A DNA stretch of 64,000 nucleotides from Nannobrachium achirus (Eukaryota; Chordata; Actinopteri; Myctophiformes; Myctophidae), in the NCBI GenBank assembly GCA_963921795.1, contig OY997649.1, positions 62,842,527-62,906,526 on the forward strand, given 5' to 3'. Both the position numbers and the translations under genes were made by a program. Position 1 is the first letter of the stretch. Every line of letters begins with the position of its first letter. Below the pieces are notes generated by a model, which did not search any database, was not told the origin of the DNA, and saw nothing but the letters and a program-made list of their open reading frames with translations. This document shows, piece after piece, positions 34,831-47,438 of the stretch.

Positions 34831-35078
34831 CTGGAAAGGAGGATGGAAACAAACAAGGCCATGGTTAATTTTGACAGCAATTGGGGTGGGGGTGGGGGGA
34901 TATCGGCCGATGGAAAAATCGTCCGTCTTGGAAAAACAGTTACTTTTCAGGATTGAAATTCAAAAGCATCAAACGGAGCAGATCGACAATCTCCGAAACG
35001 CGCCGTTTGCGTCGCCTTTCACGTTTGCGGATCTCAGCACTTTTGATGTCTGTGCGTGACGCTAGCAGCACGATCAGG

Positions 35079-35537
35079 CAGTGTTGGTAAAGTAACTAAG
35101 TACATATACTTAAGTGCTGTACTTAAGTACAGTTTTGAGGTATTTGTACTTTACTTGAGTATTTCAATTTCAATACTTTTACTGCTACTCCACTACATCT
35201 CGGATCCAAATATTGTACTTTTTACTCCACTACATTAAAAAAAAAATTAGTTACTAGTTACTTTGCAGATATTACATTATAATATTATAAAACATACATT
35301 AACCACTTTAGCCCTATTGTATACCTACACTATTTGAAAATAGCCGATCTACAAGCTCACAACGCGTCGCAATGCGACGCGTTGTGAGCTTGTAGATCTG
35401 CTATTTTCAACATTTTGTACTTTTACTTTTGGTATAGTTTAAGTACATTTTGATGCCAACGCTTTCATACTTTTACTCAAGTACATTTTGAATTCCGGAC
35501 TTTTACTTGTAAAACATGAGTACTTTTTCCACCACTG
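35079..35537 (+). mobile_element. Fam-E element with HPM
   Basis: Termini CAGTGTTGGTAAAGTAACTA and AGTACTTTTTCCACCACTG; flanking 8-mers CGATCAGG and CGATCACA agree at six of eight. About 459 bp, rich in AAGTACATTTACTT-type sequence. The hairpin at 35334-35410 lies where the copy at 47439 has none. Confidence 0.82.
35334..35410. repeat. HPM, near-perfect 77 bp
   Basis: TTGAAAATAGCCGATCTACA to its inverse ending GCTATTTTCAA, with centre ACGCGTCGCAATGCGACGCGT. Only one mismatch is seen (GCC/TGC). Confidence 0.95.
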
Positions 35538-35699
35538 CGATCACACAGGGGCGTTTAAATTACGACAAAACGACAAAGAGGTAACATAACGGAGGCGAGA
35601 GGTTTCTCCCCGTCGGCCGACGATTATGCAACACTTACAGCTCCTTGAGAATTGGCATATGCACATCTAACCCACTGCAAAACTTTTTCTTTTACAGCC

Positions 35700-36412
<713 letters not shown>

Positions 36413-36732
36413 ACTGTCGCTGGAGCAGTGTTTTTTTTTATCAATCTTTTTGGTAGTAATCAACACCAACTAAAGGTAAGAAAAGCTTCTAGGTCATAAC
36501 TCTCCTCTAAAGAGTTAAGGCTGCTTGTAACAACCGGGGGGGGGTGAAGCATTTAGGAGGAGGATTTCTGCTTCAGGGTTATCAGTGATGTTGTGGAAGT
36601 GAGATGATCTGGTCCTAATCTGGTCCTAATCCCTCAGAGTCTGTTTCACCCCAAGGGAAAACGGCTGGTTGTTGTTGTTCAGGATGACAGGAGTTCTTCC
36701 TGCAGTGGTGGAAAAAAGTACCCTACTACATT

Positions 36733-37276
36733 CAGGGTTCCCACACATTTTTACCAATTAATTTCCAAAACTTTTCCAAAACTTTTCCAGAATATTTAAC
36801 CCAATTTCCAGGACTATATAACAATAATTCAGCTCAATAGCAAGTCACTTACTCCTATGCACAATGCCCAAAGACAGGTAGTGTATGCTAGTGGTTCTCA
36901 ACCTTTTCAGGCTGTGATCCCCAAAATAAATCATATATTAACTGGGCACCCGGCACCCTGACGAGCACTAAGATTGACGAATTTTGGATACCACATTTCT
37001 ATTGTGAAAATAGCCGATCTACATGCAACGCGAGGCGTTGTGAGCATGTAGATCGGCTATTTTCACAATTTCTGCCTCTAATATTTGACAATTTGGCCAA
37101 TGTTTAATTTGTCATTTCAGAGGTATTAACAGTAATCAATCACCAAAGACAATGCATAGCTATTTTTTCCAGGACCTTCCAGGACCCTTGATCAATTCCA
37201 AAACCTTTCCAGTACTGGAAAAATATTTTTCTAATTTCAAAACATTTCCAGGAATTTCATGACCGTGGGAACCCTG
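36733..37276 (+). mobile_element. Fam-A composite element with HPM
   Basis: Same termini as 28686-29209; the flanks share TACATT (36727-36732 and 37277-37282), a 6-bp target duplication. Contains the same internal Fam-B part. Confidence 0.85.
37011..37069. repeat. HPM with CTACATGC arms, part of left arm lost
   Basis: ATTGTGAAAATAGCCGATCT on the left and GATCGGCTATTTTCACAAT on the right. The left arm lacks the CTCACAACGC part. Confidence 0.85.
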
Positions 37277-37983
37277 TACATTTTTTACATAGTACATGTG
37301 TAAATACAGTAATGTAGAAACAGTAAGAAAAAGTAAAAAGACTGGTAATAAAACTTTACTTGAGTACCAAAAGCATCAGCATCTAAATACCAAAAAGCTC
37401 ACGACACGCCGCATCACAATGCATTCATTATGAGCTTGTAGATCTCCTGCTATCGTCCGAAATTTAAAAAGTGGTTAATATGTTTTGTTAAAATATAAGA
37501 ACCTACAAAGTAACTAGTAGCAACTAAAGTTCTCAAATAATTGTAAAAAATAAAAAAGTAAAAAGTACAATATTTGCCTCTGAGATGTAGACCTAGTTGA
37601 GTAGAAGTAAAAGTATTGGAAATTGGAAATACTCCAGTAAAGTAAAAGTACCTCAACATTCTACTTAAGTAGAGTACTCGAGTAAAAGTATTTACTTGAT
37701 GTTACTTTCCACCACTGACAAGGAGTCCTTCAAGATTTTAAACCTTTCTGCTAAGCGTGGAAGTGGTCTAATTCAGAAATGGTGGGGAGTTCACAGACAG
37801 TTGCTACGCTTTTTTTTCTCCTTTTTTTTATCTGTGCACACGACCCTGTCCAGCTATTCTCTTTCTGGAGGACTGTGGAATTGCCATACATACCATATGG
37901 TTATTTTGAAGGTGAGCAAACGTTCTATATTACAGCCTTGTAGAACTGTAAGCGTCAATAATAAACTGTTGACTGCCTGATGC

Positions 37984-38014
<31 letters not shown>

Positions 38015-38027
38015 GTCGGTTTTCCAC

Positions 38028-38405
38028 TAGGGATGGGACGATACGCAATATTATCATTTATCGTGATAAAAAAACACTCACGATAATCGTATCGTGGAGA
38101 TTTCATTTATCGTGATATCGTCCTCCGTTATGTACTGGGATCAATTCACCTTTTGTTTGCAGAGCTGCATATCCGATACCACTTAAACCCTCTATAATTG
38201 GTAAAAGGTACTTATAATATACATACTCGATACAGTCTTTTTTTTCACTCTCTATCAAATGTCTTGTGAGCTTGTAGATCTGCTATTTTTGGGTAAATGT
38301 TCTGCCTCAGGATAATGGTTTTGATTATCCTGATAATATCGTAAATCGCGATTTTCTTTTGTCACAATAATCGTGATGTGACATTTTCATATCGTCACAT
38401 CCCTA
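38028..38405 (+). mobile_element. Fam-F hAT-like element with half HPM
   Basis: Perfect 8-bp duplication TTTTCCAC (38020-38027 and 38406-38413). Termini TAGGGATGGGACGATA and TATCGTCACATCCCTA. Only the right arm of the hairpin remains (GTGAGCTTGTAGATCTGCTA, 38266). Confidence 0.88.
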
Positions 38406-38413
38406 TTTTCCAC

Positions 38414-38930
38414 AAAACATTCCCTTGGATGATGGTGAAGGAAAGGCGAGTTTATTTGTGTAGCACGTTTCCACCTCAAGGCGACTCCGTGTGCTTTGCA
38501 GAACAAAGTAAACAACATGTTACAAGGGCACGGTCGGTCATGCGCACTTTTATTCTGCCTTTGAAGGAGGATTCTTTCGATGCATTTCAATGGGAATTTA
38601 TTTTATAGAAATTCACAGCTCCATGGAAAATGCATCGTGAAAATTCTCCTCATAGCTTGAAAGAATGTGACCGTGCCCTAAAGTGACAATACGATAAAAC
38701 AAACCAAGTTAAGAAAAAAAAAAAAATGATAAATAGAATTACAGTGCAGAGGAGAAAAAAATAAATAAATGAAAAGTGAAATAATTCAATGAAAATGGCA
38801 AACAAAAGGGTCTTAAGCGAGATTATGATTTATTTGTATTTTTATGAAATACTTTTGACACTTATTGGAATCCTGACTACTAATTGAAGCCGAGGCCGAA
38901 TTGGGCCAATCGCACGAATGAGCCCTGACA
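38414..38930. other. Intron, nothing recognised
   Basis: Mixed sequence with an A run at 38716-38727; no exon or repeat assigned. Confidence 0.4.
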
Positions 38931-39745
38931 GCACAAGGTTCTACAGACTCCAAATGTCCAAAGGTTATAAATCTCCATATGCGGAGTCCTGACAACTAAT
39001 TGAATTTCCCCACCGCAGCAGATGCCGTGCAGTACCCGGCCTTGACCCGACCTGATACGCGATTTTCCGGAAACCCGGCTGCGAACGGTTCGGATTCTCC
39101 GTATGCAGAGCTGATGTCTGACATCAGGGTTTTCTGTAACCGGCGCTGTGTCTGCAGAGATCTCCATATATGGGCATAAATGGACACAGGCAAACAGATG
39201 GTCAAAACGGGTCCTATGACAACAGGTATAATGGGGTTTGCATTACACAGACTTCGGCACGCGCGTCCCCCGCCACAGCAGGGAGTGTAGTGCCTGGCCA
39301 CGACCCAACCCGATACGCGGTTTTACAGAACCGGCGCGAAAGGTTTGGAATATCCGTATGCAGAGCTAATGTCTGACATCAGTGTTTTCCGGAACCGGCA
39401 CTGTCTGCAGAGATCTCCATATCGGTATAAAATGGATGCAGACAGACATATACAGATATCTCCATATATGGGCAAAAATGGACAAAGGCAAACAGATGGT
39501 CAAACGGATCATATGACAACAAGTATAATGGGGTTTGCATTAAAGGGTGGGGCAGTTGACAGGTTACCATGGTTACGTATTGAATTAGGATAATGAGCAT
39601 AAAGGGAGAGGCAGAGATGTCCATATATGGGCATAAAATGGACGCACACAGACACAGATATCTCCATATATGGGCATAAATGCACACAGATGGTCAAAAG
39701 GGGTCCTATGACAACAGGTATAATGGTGTTTGCATTAAAGGTGGC
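38931..39745. repeat. ~257-bp tandem repeat region
   Basis: CCGTATGCAGAGCTGATGTC (39098) recurs as CCGTATGCAGAGCTAATGTC (39355). AGATCTCCATATATGGGCAT and GACAACAGGTATAATGGGGT recur three to four times. Copies differ by many small changes, so the duplication is older than the minisatellites. Confidence 0.8.
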
Positions 39746-40316
39746 GCATGCATTCCCTATTTTTCCCTAAACATTTTAACACTCACTTTTTCTTTTCTCT
39801 AAATTACAATCTAAAATATGAACCCTCTTTGTAAGAAACTAAAGTTGTCCTTTAAAAGGTAGGAGCGTTGTTTTCCCCGAAATTCTCCTTTAAGTACAAT
39901 ACTTGAGTAAAGGTACTTTAGTTACTCTCTCCACCGCCGGCTATAAAATCACATGTCTGGATTGCAGCAGCGACTTGGTGACCTTGTGCTTCTCTAAGCA
40001 ACAACGTGCCTCTCAGCCTCTCCCGGAGTCATGTGAAGCATTGCATGCAAGCAGCAGTAGTCTCGGCCCAGCCCCCCCCCCTCCCCTCCCCTCCCCTCCA
40101 TCCAGCCCAGGTTATATTGGGTATTTATTGCCCTCTTCCTCAGCCAAATAGCCGTGTAGCCGCGGCGGGGTCCAGTACACAGCCATCCAAAGCTCATTAT
40201 ACCTTTGTCACAACGGCGGGGCCCAAATGGACGCCCTCGCGGCCCCCGGCTGATGGAGAGGGGGGTGTTTAAACGCTCAAACACCGGGAACGCAGCCCGC
40301 GAGCCGCGTTAAGATT
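39746..40316. other. Intron, Fam-E end and unannotated sequence
   Basis: A short Fam-E remnant near 39893-39940 (AATACTTGAGTAAAGGTACT). C/T-rich sequence near 40073-40100. No exon. Confidence 0.4.
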
Positions 40317-40764
40317 TTAACCACTTTAACCGTTACTTTATGCGTTAGAACTATTGAAAAATAGCAGATAAACAAGCTGCGAGCTGGTAGATCTGCTATT
40401 TTTGAAAAAATCTTGAAAATGTGTGCAAGTCTTTGAATATCTTTGACCCGATCTCTGACCTCGACTTCTAAATCCTTCCTCTAAATCAGGGGTTCTCAAA
40501 CTTTTTCATGTCAAGGAGGACCCCAAAATTACATGTATTTGGCCGCAGGGACCCCCATCTCAAAATATGTCGTTCCAGGGAACCCCCCAAAAACAGAGAT
40601 TTGAGTTACAAAAGTCTACTTTGAAAAATATATATTGAAAAAGGTGGACACATTTTCACGATTTTTCAAAAAGAAAATAGCACTCGGTGCCGCGCTGTGA
40701 GATTGTATGTCTGCTATTTTTCAATAGCTAAAGCATTGAATAATTCTAGGCGTAAATGGGTTAA
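40317..40764 (-). mobile_element. Fam-G element, shortened, two HPMs
   Basis: TTAA-bounded, with GGGGTTCTCAAACTTTTTCA in the middle and a right end CTAGGCGTAAATGGGTTAA. Hairpins at 40354-40404 and 40674-40722 are both reduced. Confidence 0.7.
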
Positions 40765-41280
40765 GAGCACCCAGGTGTGTCATATATAGCGCTATAGTGC
40801 AGTGGCGTTGTGTTCCATAGGCTATATGCGGCGAGGGAAGGGTGGGGGTGGGGGGGGGGCTGCTAGCCGTGGCCCCCAGCCAGAGAGGGGGGTTCAGCCA
40901 GAGGTCAAAGAGCCGTGAATCAGTCAGGGAAGGAGAAAGGGGGAAAAAAAATACCCTGTGCCAAAGTATAAGGACGGCTTGATCCCCCCCCCCCCCCCCC
41001 CCCCCCCCCAGACGACCACCAATAATGAGTTATTCGGTTATTGTTTTTGTTAGGAATATTGCGCGCTCGCGTGGTGTTATCTCTGTGAATCATCATTATG
41101 GAAACGTTGACAAGCGGGCTGATATATAAACGTTGGAGTCCTTACGGAATTGTGGAAGGAGGAGTTGGCCGAGAAAGGGAAATATTTACGAACAAATATC
41201 CTCGTATTTTTGACAGAGAATAAAATTCATTCATGGTGAAAAATGTTCGTCGAGTAGCTTTTTCTGTGACAAAAAAACAG
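40765..41280. other. Intron with G and C runs
   Basis: G run near 40848-40859 and an uninterrupted C run of about 26 at 40984-41009. Nothing else recognised. Confidence 0.5.
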
Positions 41281-41289
41281 AAGAAAGAT

Positions 41290-41447
41290 TAAAAAATCTG
41301 TAGATCTGCTATTTTGGCAGTGTTCTCCCCAGGATTTAGACGTGAGGGTTCAGGTGGTTAATATAAAAATTAAAAATTAAAGTCCCTATCACACAAAGAT
41401 TAGGCGACCCCCTAGGGGTCCCGGACCTCCTGTTGAAGACCCGTGCA
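41290..41447 (+). mobile_element. Fam-C right half with half HPM
   Basis: CTGTAGATCTGCTATTTTGG, then GACCCCCTAGGGGTCCCGGA and TTGAAGACCCGTG. Confidence 0.65.
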
Positions 41448-41449
41448 TT

Positions 41450-41785
41450 ACTGGAGGTCCAGGGACCACCAGTGGTCCTTGAGGGGGTTCCAGGTGGTCC
41501 CCAGCTAAATGATGGAGAGTTGGTAAGCAAATAGACCCTTATAGATCTTTAACTCTTGAGAGTGTAAAATGAAACCAAATCACAGGTCCATTTGGTTTCA
41601 TTTTATGCTTAATTTAAGAGTTAAATTGATTGTTAAACATCTGCATTACTTAATTTAAAGAAGTCTACACAATTACAACATGTAGAATAATTGTCATTTT
41701 GATTGACCTGTGATCAGTCCTATGGCACCACGTCAGTACAGCCTAGAATTGTGGACAAAATCTAATCCAACCAATATCATCCAAT
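41450..41785 (-). mobile_element. Fam-K relative lacking foldbacks
   Basis: GGACCACCAGTGGTCCTTGA, then AGCTAAATGATGGAGAGTTG and GAATTGTGGACAAAATC match, in reverse, the sequence around 18340-19098. Serves as an empty-site comparison for the nested foldbacks there. Confidence 0.6.
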
Positions 41786-41815
41786 TCTTCCATGGATGAA
41801 TTCAATTTAGGCCTA

Positions 41816-42384
41816 GAATTATTGAATGCTTTAACTATTGAAAAATAGCAGATATACAAGCTCACAGCTGCGAGCTTGTAGATCTGCTATTTTTGAAAAA
41901 GTCGTGAAAATGTGTGCAAATCTTTGAATATATGTATTTTTAAAGCGAACGTTTGTAACTCAGATTTTGCTTCTGGGTGGTCCCTGGAACAACATATTTT
42001 GAGATGCGGGTCCGTGGCGAAATACATATCATTTTAGGGGTCCTTCACATGAAAAAGGTTTGAGAACCACTGACATAGTAGTCTCTCAAGAACAGACTAA
42101 CTGAGCTCCAGTTAAGTGAAAAGGACCTTTTCTTTGACGACGGCTCACCAGATGGCTGACATAGAAACGTGGGTTTTTTCAAAAAAAAACTTTGAAGGAT
42201 TCAAAGACACTTATAGAATCGGGTCAAAATTCAACTTTTCAAGTAAAAAAAATAAATAGCAGATCTACAAGCTCGCAGCGCGGCACTCGGTGCCGCGCTG
42301 TGAGCTTGTATATCTGCTATTTTTTAATAGTTAAAGCATACAATAATAATACACAATAACGTGTACCTGTTCTGAATGGGTTAA
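41816..42384 (-). mobile_element. Fam-G element with two HPMs
   Basis: Nearly identical in plan to 3398-3967, including GGTTTGAGAACCACTGACAT and TTCTGAATGGGTTAA. Hairpins at 41839-41895 (short) and 42253-42325 (full GCGCGGCACTCGGTGCCGC centre). Confidence 0.75.
42253..42325. repeat. HPM, GCGCGGCAC core
   Basis: AAATAGCAGATCTACAAGCT to its inverse; the right arm carries GTATATC, a single mismatch against GATCTAC. Confidence 0.9.
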
Positions 42385-42522
42385 GAGAACAATTGTTTCA
42401 GGGCCCACAGCTGCATATCTGCCGTATACAGTATACTGATCATTAAAACAAACATTAATAACAATTAAACATACTCCTCGACTACTGCCACAGTGTCGAC
42501 TATAGTGGTTATAGTGGTCGTC

Positions 42523-42920
42523 TAAGGCTGGGCAAAATATCGAAAATGTATTGATGTCGAGGTATCGACATGCAAGGTATGCATATCGAGGAAGACGGCT
42601 TGAAATTAGGTATTGGTGTACAGTATGTGTCAAATTAATTAACAGACACACTACGCATGCACGTAGCATTATGCAAAAAAGCTGTCCATCTGTAACCTAT
42701 TGTGTTTATTTCAATAAAACTGGAATAAGGCATTTAATGTCTTTATTCTATGTGTACTGTGCCATTATCTGGATTAGGCAGGCAGTGGACCAAAAGCAGA
42801 AAAAAACATGAAAAACGATATAATGCAATTGTTTTTACTAATATCGTGAGTATTGTCGATATCGAGGTATTCAACAAGTTTATCGAATATCGAAGGTTTT
42901 CCTAATATCGCCCAGACTTA
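42523..42920. mobile_element. hAT-like MITE with GGCTGGGC ends
   Basis: TAAGGCTGGGCAAAATATCG and ATATCGCCCAGACTTA as inverted ends; a 5-mer TCGTC flanks both sides (42518-42522 and 42921-42925). No HPM. Confidence 0.72.
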
Positions 42921-42985
42921 TCGTCTAGTGGACTAGTCAACTAGTTGGTGAAATCCCCCAAAACACTTGCACGCACACATGCACC

Positions 42986-43135
<150 letters not shown>

Positions 43136-43139
43136 GTGA

Positions 43140-43670
43140 CTGGCAGTGAATGGAGTGAGAGAGAGGGTAAAAACAGAGAGAAGTAGAAGTTGTTTGCGTG
43201 CATGCGCGTGTGTGCGAGTGTGTGTGCGTGCGTGCGTGCGTGTAAATTCGGGATGAGCAGGAAAAGGAAAAAGAGAGTGTGGAGCAGCAGAGGGAGGGAG
43301 GGAGGGAGGGGAGGGAGGAGTTGAGGGAATTCCCTCAGCAGTTGTTATTGATTAGGCTGTTTACGGGAGGATAGTTTAGTGCCGTTTACAAAACAGAACA
43401 GATGCAGCCAGTGAGCGAAAAAAGGTAAACAATTTGTGTGTGGCGGGCTGCCAACTCCCCCGCCCTGATGTAGTAAAACTCACAGAGAAGAGAGAGCCTG
43501 CTTCCCTCTGGGCTGACACGCCGTACCGCTACTCCATTTCCTCTCTCGCTCAGTCTCCGCTCCACACATACACACGCGGGCGCGCACGTGCACAAGCACG
43601 CGCAGGTTTGTATTTACGATACTTGCGAGGACATAGAATTTTGGGGAAGGTGGAATGCCCTGACACCATC
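43140..43670. other. Intron, simple-sequence patches
   Basis: GT/GCGT at 43196-43245 and GGGA repeats at 43290-43315. No exon. Confidence 0.45.
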
Positions 43671-43678
43671 CATTAAAA

Positions 43679-44141
43679 CGGTGTCTTCAACGTTTTCAGG
43701 CCAAGGACCCCTTAGCTGAGAGAGAGATGAAGCAGGGACCCCCACAACCTTTACGTACATTCCATATAGTTTCATCGTTTGACAGCGCAATCATCAGCGT
43801 ATTTTGGATTCATGTCAATTGATGTTCCAGATATTTAACCACTTGAACCGTCAATTCTTAATATACTTGACCTTTACCTCTGTACTTAGTCCGCTCTTTT
43901 TCCCCTCAACACAAACCTCTTTGACGAAAATAGCCGATCCACAAGCTCACAACGCCTCGCAGCGCGAGGCGTTGTGAGCTTGTAGATCTCCTATTTTTGG
44001 CAAGAGTTCTCTTAATATGGACTTAAGTGTTCAAGTGGTTAAGAGAAAAAAAAAAGGTTCTATCACACAAAGATTTGAGGACCCCCTGTAGTAACTCTGA
44101 GGACCCCCTAGGTGTCCCGGACCCCCTGTTGAAGACCCCTG
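43679..44141 (+). mobile_element. Fam-C hAT-like element with full HPM
   Basis: Perfect 8-bp duplication CATTAAAA (43671-43678 and 44142-44149). The left end is mutated (CGGTGTCTTCAACG); the right end reads GTTGAAGACCCCTG. Hairpin at 43926-43998. Confidence 0.88.
43926..43998. repeat. HPM, GCGAGGCG core
   Basis: AAAATAGCCGATCCACAAGC pairs with GCTTGTAGATCTCCTATTTT around CGCCTCGCAGCGCGAGGCG. Arm mismatches at two positions. Confidence 0.9.
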
Positions 44142-44368
44142 CATTAAAAGGATACTGGTTTCTTTCAAAATTGCCCTGAGAAAACATCTATCAGGAGACC
44201 ACAATAACATACGGTTATTGCGTATGGTATTGATGAATTGAATATGTAGGACAACAATGGAACTCGACTGGCACAACTGACAGTAGGTACAGTATAGAAT
44301 AGGGAAAACTTTAACCCATTCAGAACGGGTACACTATATTGTGAATCGTTATTTTATGCTTTAACTAT

Positions 44369-44443
44369 TGAAAAATAGCAGATATACAAGCTCACAGCGC
44401 GGCACCGAGTGCCGCGCTGCGAGCTTGTATATCTGCTATTTTT
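44369..44443. repeat. HPM with GATATAC arms
   Basis: AAAAATAGCAGATATACAAG pairs with CTTGTATATCTGCTATTTTT: both arms carry ATATAC/GTATAT in place of ATCTAC/GTAGAT. Confidence 0.92.
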
Positions 44444-44798
44444 TTTTTATCGTGAAAATTTGAATTTTGACCCGATTCTATAAGTGTCTTTTGAATCCTT
44501 CTAAGATTTTTGGAGAAAACCTATGTTTCTATGTCAGCAATCTGGCTAGCCATCGTCAAAGAAAAGGTCCTTTTCACTTCAACTGGAGCTCAGTTAGTCT
44601 GTTCTTGAGAGACTACTATGTCAGTGGTTCTCAAACCTTTTCATGTGAAGGACCCCCAAAATGATATTTATTTGGCCACGGACCCCCATCTCAAAATATT
44701 TAGTTCCAGGGACCACCCAGAAGCAACATTTGAGTTACAAACGTTCGCTTTGAAAATACATATATTCAAAGATTTGCACACATTTTCACGACTTTTTC

Positions 44799-44871
44799 AA
44801 AAATAGCAGATCTACAAGCTCGCAGCGTGGCATCGGTGCCGCGCTGTGAGCTTGTAGATCTGCTATTTTTC
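44799..44871. repeat. HPM, GCGTGGCATC core
   Basis: AAAAATAGCAGATCTACAAG to its inverse; the centre GTGGCATCGGTGCCGCGC has one mismatch and one indel. Confidence 0.88.
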
Positions 44872-45057
44872 ACTGGTTAAAGCATTCAATAATTATAACT
44901 CTAAATGGGTTAACCCCGGCACCTAAGCCCAACCTCTAATTGTCTAATCCTGACACTAAACCCCCTCCCCATACCTGAATCTCTTCCCGATTATAAGGAC
45001 CCAGGAGAAATGGCCCTCACGATGTCTGTTTCTCAAATTGTGTGGTGGGGACAGTTT

Positions 45058-45240
45058 GGTTCCAGTGTTAATTTTGTCGACTAAGACTAAAAGAGCAAAA
45101 TATTTTGATATTTTGTCGACTAAGACTAGACTAGACTAAAACTATTTCAGAAGACTAAGACAGGACTAAGACTAAATGGTGTGCTATTCAAAATACTAGG
45201 ACTAAATCAAAAAGTGTTGAAAAAAAAAATAACACCGTTT
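45058..45240 (+). mobile_element. Fam-J fragment
   Basis: CCAGTGTTAATTTTGTCGAC then repeated GACTAAGACTA. Ends without a right terminus and has no hairpin. Confidence 0.6.
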
Positions 45241-45431
45241 GGTTCCTCACACAAGTAAGTAGTAATGCACGCACACTCTCACACACCTCTCCCTCTGTTG
45301 TTCTCTCCATCTCCTCTCACACACCTCTCCCTCTGTTGTTCTCTCCATCTCCTCTCACACACCTCTCCCTCTGTTGTTCTCTCCATCTCCTCTGCAGACC
45401 CAGAGAGCAGACATGGCTACAGAACGGCGGC

Positions 45432-45690
45432 GCGTGTCGTCACCGTCGGGCAGAAACCTCGCATCTCCAAGTTTCAAATCTTTATGTTTTTTCCCCCGCC
45501 AAATAAAGCCCTGCTTCGTCGCACGAGACCGTCGCAACACAAAAATAGCAAAAAATAGCCAATCTACAAGCACACAACGCCTCGCTGTGTGCTTGTAGAT
45601 CGGCTATTTTCGCTAGTTTAAACCGTTTTTAGAGTGATATGTTCAAAACGAACGGTTTTGGACATACAAGGTTTCCACCCCGACGTTACG
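45432..45690 (+). mobile_element. Fam-D element with HPM
   Basis: TCGTCACCGTCGGGCAGAAA at left, TTGGACATACAAGGTTTCCA at right. The hairpin at 45551-45611 has a shortened centre and the family-specific AAGCACAC / GTGTGCTT arms. Confidence 0.78.
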
Positions 45691-45826
45691 CGTTACGGAG
45701 GGAAAAATGTTTCCGCTGTCTGCCTCCTGCCTGTGGTGTGTGCAGGGGCGTCACAAGGGGGGGGGGGGGGGGGGGGGGACTGAGTTACCAGGGCCCAAGG
45801 TGGAGGGGCCCTAGTAACTTTAGCTA

Positions 45827-45905
45827 TTGAAAAATAGCAGATATACAAGCTCACAGCGCGGCACCGAGTGCCGCGCTGCGAGCTTGTAGATCTGCTATTT
45901 TTCAA
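45827..45905. repeat. HPM, GCGCGGCAC core, 79 bp
   Basis: TTGAAAAATAGCAGATATAC to an inverse ending CTATTTTTCAA. Mismatches only at ATAT/ATCT and ACAG/TGCG. Confidence 0.92.
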
Positions 45906-46085
45906 AAGTCGTGAAAATGTGCGCAAATCTTTGAATATATGTATTTTTTTTAAGTGAACAATTTTGCGTCTGGGGGGTCCCTGGAACTAAATATTTTGAG
46001 ATGGGGGGGGTCCTTCACATGAAAAAGTTTGAGCATCACTGACATGAAAACATAGGTTTCTTGGCACACATTTTCACGATTTTTC

Positions 46086-46159
46086 AAAAAATAGCAGATC
46101 TACAAGCTCGCAGCGCGGCACTCGGTGCCGCGCTGTGAGCTTGTATATCTGCTATTTTT
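46086..46159. repeat. HPM, GCGCGGCAC core
   Basis: AAAAATAGCAGATCTACAAG to its inverse with GCGGCACTCGGTGCCGC centre. Confidence 0.9.
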
Positions 46160-46300
46160 CAATAGTTAACATTCATGGGGGGGCCCGCAGTGAATCCTTG
46201 TACCCAGGGCCCAGATTTTGGTGTGACGCCCCTGTGGTGTCTGTCTGTGTGGGGGGGGGGGGGGGGGGGGGGGTTACTAGTGCATGTGTCTGACACGGAC

Positions 46301-46500
46301 NNNNNNNNNNNNNNNNNNNNNNNNNNNNNNNNNNNNNNNNNNNNNNNNNNNNNNNNNNNNNNNNNNNNNNNNNNNNNNNNNNNNNNNNNNNNNNNNNNNN
46401 NNNNNNNNNNNNNNNNNNNNNNNNNNNNNNNNNNNNNNNNNNNNNNNNNNNNNNNNNNNNNNNNNNNNNNNNNNNNNNNNNNNNNNNNNNNNNNNNNNNN
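46301..46500. other. Assembly gap, 200 N
   Basis: Exactly 200 N bases, probably a fixed-size placeholder. The right side is a (CA)n run (46501-46538) and the left side follows a G run, so the gap likely hides a long simple repeat. Confidence 0.98.
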
Positions 46501-46538
<38 letters not shown>

Positions 46539-46541
<3 letters not shown>

Positions 46542-46979
46542 TATTGTTACAATAGAGCTGTGTTCTACTAAATGCGTAGGGTGGGGGGTGGGGGGGTCTC
46601 CAGTCCTGGATTAGAATACATTTAAAATGTGTGGCATCAACAATCACAATGGTTGAGTGATTTTTTTTACGTATTTCTTTTCGCCCACCACTATAAAATA
46701 ACACAAAAAGTTAGAATATGGAGATACAAGGTATCAGTCCGACAGCAGCAACATTCTAGTGGAGCTCAATAGGTGTTTTTTTTCCACCCTTGCATCTATA
46801 GGGACCTGAACAACATCTAAAGGGACCTGAACAAGTCTGCATATGGGGGAGAATTAGAGGAAGTGGAATTCAAATCAATGCTATCAGAACGGGAGAGCGG
46901 TGCGAGACGGCACGCGGAGATGAGAGTTCACAACCTCCTCCCTGCGCTTGATTGTTGGGAAATAGATTGTACTGTACAC

Positions 46980-46983
<4 letters not shown>
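46539..46983. other. Intron, Fam-D end only
   Basis: AAAAGTTAGAATATGGAGAT then CAAGGTATCAGTCCGACAGC near 46697-46745 is a Fam-D terminus. Nothing else recognised. Confidence 0.45.
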
Positions 46984-47010
<27 letters not shown>

Positions 47011-47051
47011 CGCGTGTGTGTGTGTGTGTGTGTGCGTGTGCGTGTGCGTGC
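46984..47051. repeat. (GT)n microsatellite, interrupted
   Basis: GT with CG interruptions. Confidence 0.92.
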
Positions 47052-47249
47052 ACGGCGGCGAGAAGAAGTATTGGGGGGGACGGGGACGAGGGAGCGCTTT
47101 TGATGTTGTACAAAAATATTTATCTCTCATGCATAAGTATGCAAATTATCAGTGCTTGCGTTGGAAAGGGAAATATAATGATGCTGTTTCTTTTTCTGAG
47201 TTATTGAATGAATGTTGATCGCGCCTCTGACGAAGGCGGCAATTAACAC

Positions 47250-47403
<154 letters not shown>

Positions 47404-47438
47404 CACTTTCACTGTACACACTTACTTATACTGTACAT

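Larger units (their letters stand above)
34900..35620. mobile_element. Decayed Fam-D element split by Fam-E
   Basis: Left TTTCAGGATTGAAATTCAAA and a decayed hairpin (34976-35045); right GAGGTTTCTCCCCGTCGGCC then GACGATTA. The Fam-E element at 35079-35537 sits between them. Confidence 0.55.
36703..37717 (-). mobile_element. Fam-E element split by Fam-A
   Basis: CAGTGGTGGAAAAAAGTACC on the left and GTTACTTTCCACCACTG on the right. The Fam-A element 36733-37276 interrupts it. Its own HPM remnant (37388-37455, GAGCTTGTAGATCTCCTGCT) has decayed. Confidence 0.7.
44311..44913 (+). mobile_element. Fam-G element, longest copy, two HPMs
   Basis: TTAA to TTAA, 603 bp. Starts TTAACCCATTCAGAACGGGT and ends CTCTAAATGGGTTAA. 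Hairpins at 44369-44443 and 44799-44871. The middle reads CAGTGGTTCTCAAACCTTTT followed by GACCCCC blocks, which itself looks like a Fam-B-type end, so the family may be composite. Confidence 0.78.
45743..46234 (+). mobile_element. Fam-H element with two HPMs
   Basis: Termini CAGGGGCGTCACAAGG and GGTGTGACGCCCCTG. Flanks share GGTGT but not a clean 8-mer. Hairpins at 45827-45905 and 46086-46159. A long G run follows the left end. Confidence 0.78.

Noticed and set aside
46159-46704. Open frames spanning the N gap
   Set aside because: They only stay open because N bases translate as unknown residues.
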